Below are positions 1-6,239 of a stretch of DNA of 27,152 nt, piece after piece. Source of the DNA: Bacillota bacterium (GTDB lineage: Bacteria; Bacillota; Clostridia; Lachnospirales; Lachnospiraceae); NCBI GenBank assembly GCA_023391695.1, contig JAEWAK010000063.1:1-27152 (forward strand). The letters are read 5' to 3'. A program made the position numbers and the translations under genes. The notes beneath the pieces were generated by a model that had not been told where the DNA came from, did not search any database, and saw only the letters and a list, made by a program, of their open reading frames with translations. Each line of letters opens with the position of its first letter. The stretch's first letter is position 1.

Positions 1-64
1 CTGTAAAAAAATAGATACAGATCCACAGTGCCTTTTCAAAATATATCAGAGATGGATTAAAATG

Positions 65-79
65 CCCAGAGAATCTGGG
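65..79. repeat. Short hairpin CCCAGA-GAA-TCTGGG
   Basis: A perfect 6-bp stem with a 3-nt loop lies upstream of the first gene. No T-run follows, so it is not a clear terminator. Function unknown; it may be part of the leader of the small zinc-ribbon gene. Confidence 0.35.
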
Positions 80-89
80 AGAAAGGAAA

Positions 90-119
90 AATCCAATTAC
101 CATCTAAGATAATTGGATT
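90..119. promoter_or_regulatory. 10-bp inverted repeat, possible operator
   Basis: AATCCAATTA at 90-99 is mirrored perfectly by TAATTGGATT at 110-119 with a 10-nt loop. It sits 13 bp before the first start codon. There is no T-run, so a protein-binding site or a leader hairpin is more likely than a terminator. No regulator can be named. Confidence 0.35.
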
Positions 120-131
120 ATACGTGAAAAC

Positions 132-398
132 ATGAAGATAGAAAACATGAAGATATGTATTGCATGCGGTATGCCCATGTCAAAACCGGAGGATTATGCC
201 ATGAAGGATGAATCAAAGGATTACTGCACCTATTGCGCCAAACCCGACGGTTCCATGCAGTCCTTTGAAGAGAAAAAGGAGGGTATGTCGGAATTCATAA
301 TGAAAACCCAGGGACTGGACCGTTCAGTTGCCCACAAGGCAGCCGAAGAATTAATGCGCAAGCTTCCTGCCTGGGAAAAATATTTTGAGGCTGTCTGA
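132..398 (+). CDS. Small zinc-ribbon protein (putative zinc ribbon domain family)
   Basis: This 88-residue protein starts with a Cys-rich knuckle: CIACGMP near residues 9-15 and CTYCAKPDG near residues 32-40, giving two CxxC pairs that can bind one zinc ion. The rest is helical and charged and ends in a LPAWEKYF-like segment. The layout matches the short 'putative zinc ribbon domain' proteins common in Clostridia, some of which are fused to AraC-type or methyltransferase domains; here it stands alone. Its molecular role is not known. Two in-frame ATGs (132 and 147) are possible and neither has a strong ribosome site, so the start is uncertain. A strong terminator follows at 425-477, so it is probably a single-gene transcript. 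Confidence 0.7.
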   Translation: MKIENMKICIACGMPMSKPEDYAMKDESKDYCTYCAKPDGSMQSFEEKKEGMSEFIMKTQGLDRSVAHKAAEELMRKLPAWEKYFEAV

Positions 399-424
399 AA
401 ACCGGAAGCCACTGGTGGTAGTAG

Positions 425-477
425 AAAAAGCTCCTGACCTGATACGATATTTCATTTATCAGGCGAGGAGCTTTTTT
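425..477. terminator. Two-way intrinsic terminator
   Basis: AAAAAGCTCCT (425-435) pairs with AGGAGCTTTTT (465-475), with an inner CCTGATA/TATCAGG stem. T-runs occur on both strands, so it can stop transcription from either side. It ends the zinc-ribbon transcript. Confidence 0.85.
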
Positions 478-494
478 AATGGGCCGTCTAATAG

Positions 495-657
495 CCAAAG
501 GCTTCCATTCCGAGTCTGACTAGTACGGGATACGAAACCACGGTTTTGCTTGCCACAGCCGCAGTTCTGCTGAAGGTGGATTTACTGTTTTGGGTGATAT
601 ATTCCCTACTTAAAGAAGCAGTTGAAAGGCCCCCCTTGTAGAAGTGGGGAACTTTTT
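495..657 (+). pseudogene. Possible 3' end of a decayed IS200/IS605-type tnpB
   Basis: There is no intact gene between the terminator at 425-477 and the methyltransferase at 700. One plus-strand frame is open up to a TAG at 638-640 and ends in LLKEAVERPPL. Directly at the stop is a CCCC...GGGG hairpin (about 632-650) followed by AACTTTTT. A short Pro/Leu-rich tail that runs into a C/G hairpin is the usual look of the right end of tnpB elements, where the guide RNA is also encoded. No catalytic part of TnpB is present. The match is by general appearance only, so this is a weak call; the alternative is plain intergenic DNA with a terminator. Confidence 0.25.
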
Positions 658-665
658 GATATAAT
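636..665 (+). promoter_or_regulatory. Candidate promoter of the methyltransferase-Nudix operon
   Basis: A perfect TATAAT -10 box lies at 660-665, 35 bp before the ATG at 700. The best -35 is TTGTAG at 636-641 with an 18-bp spacer, which is weak and sits inside the upstream hairpin. This overlap may link promoter activity to that hairpin. Confidence 0.45.
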
Positions 666-699
666 AGGTTAAAATCGTAACCGGAAGAGTGGAACAGGA

Positions 700-1404
700 A
701 TGGAATACAAATACTGTAAAAGTGATAATTTCGAAGATTACGCCAGCGGGCGGGTTTTATATAACGGTAAGGGAATAACAAACTTTCCGGCACGGCTGGC
801 CGGGGAGATATTCGGAAGATGTCTGGAATACACGGAAAAGAAACATAATATTTCAGTATATGACTGCTGCTGCGGCGGGGGATATATGCTGACGGTACTG
901 GGGTTTATGAATGCAGATATCCTATCCGAACTGACCGGCAGCGATATCAGCCCGTATGCTGTGGATATTGCCCAAAGCAACCTGGAACTGTTAAAGGCTG
1001 ACGGAATGGATAAAAGAATCGGGCAGATCAGGGAATTAGCCGGTTTATACGGTAAAAAATCACATAAGGAAGCGGAACAAAGTGCAATCCGTCTTCGGAA
1101 GCTTATTGAAGGGAAAGACATCCGTATCAATACGTTTGCCGCCAATGCTCTAAATTGTCCGGAATTAGATAAAGTACCGGATATTATCATAACAGATGTG
1201 CCTTACGGGGAGCTCGTTTCCTGGGAGGGTGCAACGGATGGCAGCGTGGATCGGCTGTTAGAGAGCTTATATGGTATCTGCGGTAATCATACGATTATTG
1301 GCATCTGTATGGATAAATCACAGAAGAACACCAGTGATAAATTTAAACGGCTGGAAAAACAACAGGTTGGAAAACGGAAGTTTGAAATACTCAGAAAGAA
1401 ATGA
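700..1404 (+). CDS. AviRa-type 23S rRNA guanine N-methyltransferase
   Basis: This 234-residue Rossmann-fold methyltransferase matches the AviRa family, known for methylating a guanine of 23S rRNA and giving resistance to the orthosomycin avilamycin in its Streptomyces founder. Signs in the sequence are the N-terminal YASGRVLY...FPARLAGEIFGRC segment (residues 14-41) typical of the family, the SAM-binding loop DCCCGGG (55-61), an acidic turn near GSDISPYAVDIA, and a DVPYG motif (166-170) in the catalytic position. Length is close to family norm. ATG at 700 follows GGAAGAG at 683-689. It is first in an operon with a Nudix hydrolase 16 nt downstream. Whether this copy gives drug resistance or is a housekeeping rRNA modifier cannot be told from sequence. 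Confidence 0.75.
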   Translation: MEYKYCKSDNFEDYASGRVLYNGKGITNFPARLAGEIFGRCLEYTEKKHNISVYDCCCGGGYMLTVLGFMNADILSELTGSDISPYAVDIAQSNLELLKADGMDKRIGQIRELAGLYGKKSHKEAEQSAIRLRKLIEGKDIRINTFAANALNCPELDKVPDIIITDVPYGELVSWEGATDGSVDRLLESLYGICGNHTIIGICMDKSQKNTSDKFKRLEKQQVGKRKFEILRKK

Positions 1405-1420
1405 ATGACCGGAGGTAATT

Positions 1421-1840
1421 ATGCAGGGATATAACTGTATTATAGTGTATAGCAAGGATAAGGATAAGCTGCTGTTTTGTAAAAGGGCAAAAGATCCCTA
1501 TAAAGGATTATTCAACCTGGTTGGAGGTAAAATTGAAAAAGGAGAAGACGGTTTTGCGGCGGCCTACCGGGAATTGGAAGAAGAGACCGGAATAAGACAG
1601 GATAATATTAGACTCTGCCATATGATGGATTTTATCTATTACAATCAGGATTGTTATGTAGAAGTATATGCAGGATATCTTGATAATGATATTATATTAA
1701 AAGAGGAAGCCAATCCCCTTGTCTGGATGGATGAAAAGGAAGACTTTTTTGCCCTGGACCGATTCGCCGGAGAAGGAAATATAGGGCATATGATAGAACA
1801 GGTCAGGCTTTATGGGCCGGGAGAGGGAAAAAGGGATTAA
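1421..1840 (+). CDS. Nudix hydrolase (MutT/8-oxo-dGTP diphosphatase-like)
   Basis: A 139-residue Nudix protein. The Nudix box is complete: G36, E42, R50, E51, L52, E54, E55, G57 and I58 match Gx5Ex7REUxEExGU, so the metal-binding glutamates are present and the enzyme should be active. The N-terminal strand with LLFCKRAKDPYKGLFNLVGG fits the group that cleans up oxidised nucleotides, but Nudix substrates cannot be read reliably from sequence. The ATG follows a strong GGAGG site. It is the second gene of the AviRa operon. A hairpin terminator follows at 1979-2012. Confidence 0.88.
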   Translation: MQGYNCIIVYSKDKDKLLFCKRAKDPYKGLFNLVGGKIEKGEDGFAAAYRELEEETGIRQDNIRLCHMMDFIYYNQDCYVEVYAGYLDNDIILKEEANPLVWMDEKEDFFALDRFAGEGNIGHMIEQVRLYGPGEGKRD

Positions 1841-1867
1841 CGGATCATTATTTAGGAGAAGAACTAA

Positions 1868-1957
1868 TTGGAAAAGCAGACTGTAAAAGATGTGTTAAGG
1901 GGTATAAAAGAGAATGACAAAACAGTGCCTCCTGGTAAGAAGCATACTGCACGATAA
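1868..1957 (+). CDS. Possible small basic ORF (29 aa), TTG start
   Basis: A TTG at 1868 is preceded by AGGAG at 1854-1858 at normal spacing, and opens a 29-codon frame rich in Lys and Arg. It lies between the Nudix gene and the terminator, so it would be on the same transcript. I do not recognise it. It may be a true small protein, a remnant, or chance. Confidence 0.22.
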   Translation: MEKQTVKDVLRGIKENDKTVPPGKKHTAR

Positions 1958-1978
1958 CCGAATAAGGAAACATGTAAG

Positions 1979-2012
1979 GACCCGGGTAAAAAAATCTGGG
2001 TCTCTTTTTATC
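1979..2012 (+). terminator. Intrinsic terminator of the methyltransferase-Nudix operon
   Basis: GACCCGGGT (1979-1987) pairs with TCTGGGTC (1995-2002), including wobble pairs, over an A-rich loop, and is followed by TCTTTTTATCTT. Confidence 0.8.
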
Positions 2013-2018
2013 TTATAA

Positions 2019-2168
2019 GTAAGTTTTTCCTATGAGATAAAATCACTCCGCTTTGAAGCGCACTGCGGCAGATTGGAAGTATGCCGCTGGCAAAACGCCG
2101 CCCCAGACGACTGACGAAGGCATAAAAGTCTGACTTTATGCCGCTGCTATTGAGTGGGAAAAGTTTGT
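2019..2168. repeat. Structured intergenic element, possibly a MITE-like repeat
   Basis: About 150 bp with no good ORF but several nested stems: CGCTT/AAGCG near 2050-2060, GCGGCA (2065-2070) with TGCCGC (2082-2087), and GGCATAAA (2119-2126) with TTTATGCC (2135-2142). Its edges, AAGTTTTTCC at 2021-2030 and GGGAAAAGTTT at 2156-2166, are roughly inverted copies of each other. It is more GC-rich than its surroundings. This suggests a small non-autonomous repeat, but no second copy is in the window. Confidence 0.35.
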
Positions 2169-2238
2169 AATAGAAAAACGAAAACCATCATATTCATTAA
2201 TGTATATGCAAAAATCAAGAATTAAGGCAGGTAGAGCA

Positions 2239-2868
2239 ATGAATGGGACATTCCATGACCCTGAAGATAAAACGGCAGACGATAAAAAACACTATTCCCT
2301 GCTATATACTCTGGAAACCTTTAAAGCCCTGGCAGACGCCATAATACCACGGACGCCCGGACTGGCTGAGGAATATGGTAAAATACAGTATTACGGAGCA
2401 TTAAATCTGCATACGGATGAGTTTCTGGTTATGTCGCTTAACTATTACTATATCCCCCTGGCGGAACCTACGGCGGAAATGCTGGATACGGCAGCAGAAC
2501 AGTTGGTATATATTGGCGGAAATAACAGATTGCTGGAATTTTCAAGGTTTCCGGGAGGCGGTACCTTTGCGGCGCTTGCTCCGGGGGACCGGTTCCGTGC
2601 AATTTCGCTGCTGGAACAGCTGAGGGTTAATCTTTCTGATTTAAAAATGCCGTTTCGGGACAGTTCCGGAGCTGTGCTGACCATTACCACGGATTTAAAC
2701 AGATTGACGGTGATGGGATATTATTCGGAATGGTCAGGGTATGGTTCTACACGGTTAAATCCGCCAAATGACCGGAAGTTAGAGTATTTCCCCATAAGCT
2801 GGGAACAGGTAGGATATCCGGGGCCTTCGCTGGGTTACCGTGCCTTAAGAACTTCAACCCTGGTATAA
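2239..2868 (+). CDS. GMC dehydrogenase small subunit (gluconate 2-dehydrogenase subunit 3-like)
   Basis: A protein of 209 residues placed directly before a GMC flavoprotein. Its TLETFKALADAIIPRTPG segment (residues about 20-40) is the usual N-terminal helix signature of gluconate 2-dehydrogenase subunit 3 and FAD-glucose dehydrogenase gamma subunits, which act as chaperone-like partners of the catalytic subunit. The usual family member carries a twin-arginine signal; this one has none, so the complex should stay in the cytoplasm. The frame opens at 2200, but ATG at 2239 has a GGCAGGT site upstream while 2200 has none, so I prefer 2239. The assignment rests on this motif plus gene order; the C-terminal half is not recognised. 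Confidence 0.6.
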   Translation: MNGTFHDPEDKTADDKKHYSLLYTLETFKALADAIIPRTPGLAEEYGKIQYYGALNLHTDEFLVMSLNYYYIPLAEPTAEMLDTAAEQLVYIGGNNRLLEFSRFPGGGTFAALAPGDRFRAISLLEQLRVNLSDLKMPFRDSSGAVLTITTDLNRLTVMGYYSEWSGYGSTRLNPPNDRKLEYFPISWEQVGYPGPSLGYRALRTSTLV

Positions 2869-2874
2869 GGATAG

Positions 2875-2938
2875 CCTGGTTTTAAGCCAGAGTATTTTTG
2901 GATTTTTTATAAAGACCTGCCTGGCGGGCAGATTTTTC
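2875..2938 (+). terminator. Two terminator-like hairpins between the GMC subunit genes
   Basis: CTGG/CCAG at 2876-2890 is followed by a T-rich stretch to 2909, and CTGCC/GGCAG at 2917-2931 is followed by ATTTTT. Both are on the coding strand within the 132-bp gap before the large-subunit gene. Neither stem is long, so partial termination or mRNA processing is more likely than a full stop. Confidence 0.4.
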
Positions 2939-3000
2939 AAACGGCAAATTTGTGCTGTCACCTAAATTCGCAGGTTTGCGGCAGAATGGAGGATTAGTAT

Positions 3001-4707
3001 ATGGAAATGGATGCTGATGTTATAGTAATTGGAGCAGGCGGCGGCGGTGCTGTTGCGGCGAGGGAACTGGGTGAGAAAGGGATAAAAGTATTGCTGCTGG
3101 AGGCGGGGCCCTGGTATGGGAATAGTAAATGGCCCAGGCCAAATGCAGAGCCGGGAGCTGTAAGCAGTTCCAGTCCGGAGGATTTGAGTATTGATATATT
3201 AAGGGAAGCTTTTACGGACCTGGAAGATGATATGAATGATTTTGTAACCGGTAAATTCCGCTGGGGGCCGGCCAACAGGAATCTCAGTCCATGGTTAAGA
3301 AATATAGTTCACGGAGGTTATACCTGGCAGAATTCAGGCGTAGGCGGGAGTACCCTGCATTATTTCGCTAATTCACCCCGTGCTTACCCACAGGCAGTCG
3401 ATAATATATGGCCCATATCTTATGAGGAACTGATTCCATACTATACAAGGGTGGAGCAGACCCTTCCGGTAAGACCGGCACCGACTACGGCAAAGGAAGA
3501 ATTGTTTTATTACGGTGCCCAAAAAGCCGGGTGGCAGCTCTTGGAATCACCGGATTTAAGAGGTCCGGGTTACCGGCCCCAGCCCAATGCCATTTTAAGG
3601 CCCAATCCCCTTTTGAATGATCCTACTTTTGATCTGCAAAATAACACTTCGGCTGGCTGTACCTTAAGGGGGCATTGCGTAAACGGATGCCACATCGGAC
3701 CGACGGTGGAGGGAATTGCAAAAAGGTCGACCCTGGTAAGCTACATACCCCGCGGACTTCGTACCGGCAATGTGGAGGTCAGGCCAAATACATTTGTAAC
3801 AAAGATACTGACGGAAGAAGATGGGGCGGATGGGCTCCGTGCTGTTGGTGTAGTATACAGAGATACCTGGAGCGGCCAAACAGGGGAATTAAGGGCAAAT
3901 GTGGTGATAATGGCAGCAGGCGGCGTGGAATCCCCGCGTCTGTGGCTGAACTCCGGTTTACCGGAAAATGAATGGGTCGGAAAAGGCCTGATCAATCACT
4001 GGTTCGATTGTGTAGCCGGTATTTTTGAGGAAAAGGTTTTAATGGATGTGCTGGGAGTTTCGGATATAAAACCCTACGTAGGTCAGAATGCGGCGGCCAG
4101 ATTTGATTATCCGGGACTTGGGGTAATTGAGATATTTGGAATGAGCCCCGGATTATATTCCGCCCTGTTATATGAAACAAGTTATAAAGGTTATCATTTT
4201 TTGAATAAAAAGACATCAAAAGTACCTTGGGATGTGGAAGGACGGGTAATCGGAGAACAGCTGAAAGAATTTATGGAAGATTATACCAGGACTTTAAGTG
4301 TTGTAATATTTACGGATGATATGGTAAATCAAAGAAATTCAGTTACACTGGATCCTGTTTTGAGGGATGAAAACGGATATATACCGGTAATAAATTACCA
4401 ACCAAGCGAAGCAGATGAAGAAAAAAGGGAACAGCTGGCCGTCATTGCTTCGGATATTCTCCGGAAAGCCGGTGCAAAAACGGTTATACGTTCCAATTGG
4501 CCGCCGGGGATATTTATACATATCCAGTGCACGATGCGTATGGGATACGTAACGGATACGAATTGTGAAGCAAACCAGGTGAAAAGGTTGTATATTGCGG
4601 ATAATAGTGTTTTATACAATGGAATAGGCGGACCGAACCCTACTCTTACCACTCAGGCCCTGGCAAACCGGACGGCAGATAAAATAGCGGAAAAATATTT
4701 TAGTTAA
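3001..4707 (+). CDS. GMC-family FAD-dependent dehydrogenase, large subunit with probable Fe-S cluster
   Basis: A 568-residue GMC oxidoreductase. The FAD-binding fold is at the N-terminus: G11-x-G13-x-x-G16 and E34 at the end of the second strand. The C-terminal GMC domain holds H507 in HIQCTMRMG and N546 in GPNPTLT, the active-site positions. Cys220, Cys226 and Cys230 have the Cx5Cx3C spacing that, as I recall, carries the 3Fe-4S cluster of Burkholderia FAD-glucose dehydrogenase. There is no signal peptide. Together with the small subunit upstream it should oxidise a sugar or other alcohol in the cytoplasm. The substrate and electron acceptor are unknown; no cytochrome c subunit is nearby, as expected for an anaerobe. 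Start has GGAGG at 2988-2992. It is not a cholesterol or glucose oxidase by context. Confidence 0.82.
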   Translation: MEMDADVIVIGAGGGGAVAARELGEKGIKVLLLEAGPWYGNSKWPRPNAEPGAVSSSSPEDLSIDILREAFTDLEDDMNDFVTGKFRWGPANRNLSPWLRNIVHGGYTWQNSGVGGSTLHYFANSPRAYPQAVDNIWPISYEELIPYYTRVEQTLPVRPAPTTAKEELFYYGAQKAGWQLLESPDLRGPGYRPQPNAILRPNPLLNDPTFDLQNNTSAGCTLRGHCVNGCHIGPTVEGIAKRSTLVSYIPRGLRTGNVEVRPNTFVTKILTEEDGADGLRAVGVVYRDTWSGQTGELRANVVIMAAGGVESPRLWLNSGLPENEWVGKGLINHWFDCVAGIFEEKVLMDVLGVSDIKPYVGQNAAARFDYPGLGVIEIFGMSPGLYSALLYETSYKGYHFLNKKTSKVPWDVEGRVIGEQLKEFMEDYTRTLSVVIFTDDMVNQRNSVTLDPVLRDENGYIPVINYQPSEADEEKREQLAVIASDILRKAGAKTVIRSNWPPGIFIHIQCTMRMGYVTDTNCEANQVKRLYIADNSVLYNGIGGPNPTLTTQALANRTADKIAEKYFS

Positions 4708-4713
4708 TACAGG

Positions 4714-4791
4714 ATGACAGAGGAACTTATTGCAGAAATTAAACGTGATGAAAAATGGTATATTTCTTTTATTAAGTTTATAAACAGGTAA
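4714..4791 (+). CDS. Possible 25-aa ORF or gene remnant
   Basis: A short frame reading MTEELIAEIKRDEKWYISF and ending about 80 bp after the GMC gene. Its composition is protein-like, but the only AGG is 1 nt from the ATG, so translation initiation would be poor. A remnant is as likely as a gene. Confidence 0.15.
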   Translation: MTEELIAEIKRDEKWYISFIKFINR

Positions 4792-4804
4792 TGGACTTAC
4801 CTGT
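4784..4804. repeat. Hairpin ACAGGTAA-TGGAC-TTACCTGT
   Basis: A perfect 8-bp stem with a 5-nt loop downstream of the GMC gene. No T-run follows directly. It could protect the mRNA 3' end or be a protein site; the rest of 4708-4880 shows nothing else I can support. Confidence 0.35.
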
Positions 4805-4880
4805 AAGATTGAACAAATTATATATGGCGGTTATAGGGTAATACTATAGTTAAGCTGTTTTGTCAATCCTTATTAATCAA

Positions 4881-4909
4881 TTGACATTATAACGGTACCT
4901 GGTTATACT
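4881..4909 (+). promoter_or_regulatory. Near-consensus sigma-A promoter of the DUF1801 gene
   Basis: TTGACA (4881-4886), a 17-bp spacer and TATACT (4904-4909), about 50 bp before the start codon. This is the best consensus promoter in the window and suggests steady, unregulated expression. Confidence 0.8.
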
Positions 4910-4960
4910 TTTTCTTATAGTTACCAGCCGTCTGCTAAATTACCATAAAAGGAGAAAACC

Positions 4961-5347
4961 ATGGAAGAGAACAAATTTGAGACTATTGATGAATATATTT
5001 CAATGTTTCCTGCCGGGCTTCAGGAGGAACTGCAAAAATTAAGAAAAGTTATAAAAGAAGCCGCACCTGATGCAGAAGAAAAAATAAGCTGGCAAATGCC
5101 TACGTTTTTCTTACATGGTAATCTGGTGCATTTTGCGGCACATAAAAATCATATAGGATTTTATCCGGGTGCCGACGGTATAGAAAATTTCAAACAGGAA
5201 TTAACGGAATATAAAAGTTCAAAAGGTGCTGTTCAGTTTCCCAATGGGAAACCGCTGCCCTATGATTTAATTACCAGAATCGTTAAATTCAGGGTTCTTG
5301 AAAATTCGAAGCTGGCGGAAGAAAAGCAAAAAAAGAAAAAGAAATAA
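4961..5347 (+). CDS. DUF1801 family protein (YdhG-like fold)
   Basis: A 128-residue protein matching the DUF1801 (YdhG/YjhG-type) family: an N-terminal FETIDEYISMFP helix, the central ISWQMPTFFLHGNLVHFAAHKNHIGFYPG strands (in pieces, residues about 43-70), and the SKGAVQFPNGKPLP loop near 88-101. Members are small cytosolic proteins; a Bacillus relative has been linked to iron handling as a frataxin-like chaperone, but general function is unsettled. The C-terminus is a run of lysines (KQKKKKK), which may be disordered or bind nucleic acid. ATG follows AAGGAG. It has its own promoter at 4881-4909 and converges on the MerR gene. Confidence 0.85.
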   Translation: MEENKFETIDEYISMFPAGLQEELQKLRKVIKEAAPDAEEKISWQMPTFFLHGNLVHFAAHKNHIGFYPGADGIENFKQELTEYKSSKGAVQFPNGKPLPYDLITRIVKFRVLENSKLAEEKQKKKKK

Positions 5348-5357
5348 GGGGAGCCTC

Positions 5358-5436
5358 AGCGGCTTGCCCGCTTTGTTCTCGATTAGGAATTTACGCCCTA
5401 TTCGAGAACAACCCCATCGCGAAGATGTATAGGGCG
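5358..5436. repeat. Competing hairpins between convergent genes
   Basis: TTGTTCTCGA (5373-5382) pairs perfectly with TCGAGAACAA (5402-5411). The inner part of that hairpin, GCCCTAT near 5395-5401, can instead pair with ATAGGGC near 5429-5435. A smaller AGCGG/CCGCT stem precedes them. The main hairpin may act as terminator for both genes although the T-run is poor. Confidence 0.4.
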
Positions 5437-5438
5437 AG

Positions 5439-5843
5439 TTACTTAGTTATATATTCTTTTGAGGATTGGATTTGTTTTTGGTCCAACCGGTTTATGTTAT
5501 CATAGTGTTCCAGTTTTTTGTTTACCAGCTTTAAGAGATTTTTATATTTCTTGATTTCTCCTTCTATAATTTCTTTCTGATTCAGAATAATCTGACGCCT
5601 TTCCGGTACGGTATCCCTTCCCAAATGGCATAAATCAATATAATTCTTTATATAGGAGATGGACATTCCGGTGGCTCTCATACAGCATATAAGATGCAGC
5701 CATTCCAGATCCGTATCACTGTAAAGCCGGATACGGTTTTCCTTCCTTTGTATGGGCGGCAGCAGCCCTTCCTTTTCATAATAACGCAATGTATGTGAAG
5801 ATATATTAAAACGTTCCGATACTTCTTTAATGGAATAATACAT
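5439..5843 (-). CDS. MerR-family transcriptional regulator
   Basis: A 134-residue MerR protein. The N-terminal winged helix reads SIKEVSERFNISSHTLRYYE (residues 4-23), then GLLPP and the wing, then a coiled-coil dimer helix around residues 75-115 rich in Lys, Glu and Leu. There is no obvious metal-binding Cys cluster at the C-terminus, only a CC pair inside the DNA-binding half, so it likely senses a small molecule or stress. The frame extends upstream to 5951, but ATG at 5843 has an AGGAAAGGA site and begins at the conserved domain edge. It is divergent from an aldo/keto reductase whose promoter carries a MerR-type dyad, so this is the likely activator of that gene and perhaps of itself. Confidence 0.88.
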   Translation of the reverse strand: MYYSIKEVSERFNISSHTLRYYEKEGLLPPIQRKENRIRLYSDTDLEWLHLICCMRATGMSISYIKNYIDLCHLGRDTVPERRQIILNQKEIIEGEIKKYKNLLKLVNKKLEHYDNINRLDQKQIQSSKEYITK

Positions 5844-5884
5844 AATAAATCGTCCTTTCCTTTTAAAGTGGATAACACCGCCTA

Positions 5885-5916
5885 TTATCGGGAATTTGTG
5901 AACCAATTTCCGATAA
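5885..5916. promoter_or_regulatory. Dyad in the merR leader
   Basis: TTATCGGGAATT (5885-5896) and AATTTCCGATAA (5905-5916) form an inverted repeat with one mismatch and an 8-nt loop, about 42-73 bp upstream of the MerR start. It may be an operator for autoregulation or a leader hairpin. Confidence 0.4.
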
Positions 5917-5937
5917 GTTACATTATAACAGATAAAG

Positions 5938-5963
5938 TATACTCTAAGCAAATGTTTAGTATA
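5938..5963. promoter_or_regulatory. Second dyad TATACT...AGTATA upstream of merR
   Basis: TATACT (5938-5943) and AGTATA (5958-5963) are inverted copies with 14 nt between. On the minus strand TATACT can also serve as a -10 box for merR. Regulatory role is inferred from position only. Confidence 0.35.
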
Positions 5964-6080
5964 ACTTACTTCGTAAAATGTAAAAGAAATCTTTAGTTCA
6001 AGGTAATTAATAATGGTAGTTTCAAAATTTACAATTTATATTCATACTTTATACCTCATAATCTTTTATATCTTACTTAT

Positions 6081-6160
6081 CTCACATACACTCGTCACAT
6101 ACCCATACTCATACTACATACCACATACACCACATACACATACACCATACGCCATGCACC
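6081..6160. repeat. Low-complexity imperfect CACATAC/CCATAC repeats
   Basis: About 80 bp made almost wholly of C, A and T on the plus strand, with the motifs CACATAC and CATAC repeated many times at irregular spacing. It lies between the MerR gene and the aldo/keto reductase promoter. It is not a CRISPR array: units are 6-8 bp and there are no spacers. The flanking stretch 5964-6080 shows only AT-rich DNA. Confidence 0.6.
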
Positions 6161-6171
6161 ATAATTTTTTC

Positions 6172-6202
6172 TTGACTTAGAGCGCACTTTAAGCGATATA
6201 CT
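6172..6202 (+). promoter_or_regulatory. MerR-type promoter with 19-bp spacer and operator
   Basis: TTGACT (6172-6177) and TATACT (6197-6202) are separated by 19 bp. The spacer holds the dyad CTTAGAG-CGCA-CTTTAAG (6176-6193), one mismatch from symmetric. A long 19-bp spacer with a dyad inside it is the hallmark of promoters that MerR proteins activate by twisting DNA. The divergent MerR protein at 5439-5843 is the obvious partner. Confidence 0.82.
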
Positions 6203-6210
6203 TTAAACAG

Positions 6211-6231
6211 CGGCACACTATGTGACTGCCG
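6211..6231 (+). promoter_or_regulatory. Leader hairpin of the aldo/keto reductase mRNA
   Basis: CGGCA (6211-6215) pairs with TGCCG (6227-6231), with an inner CAC/GTG. It lies close to the expected transcription start and may stabilise the 5' end. Confidence 0.35.
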
Positions 6232-6239
6232 GGACAGCA

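Noticed and set aside
488..793. Minus-strand 101-aa frame overlapping the methyltransferase start
   Set aside because: Overlaps the promoter and 5' end of a well-supported gene and shows no domain; the plus-strand hairpin and tnpB-like frame explain the region better.
5844..5951. N-terminal extension of the MerR protein to 5951
   Set aside because: The extra 36 residues are not part of the MerR family and cover two dyads; ATG 5843 has a ribosome site.
6081..6160. CRISPR-like array of CACATAC repeats
   Set aside because: Units are only 6-8 bp with no unique spacers of constant length and no cas genes near.
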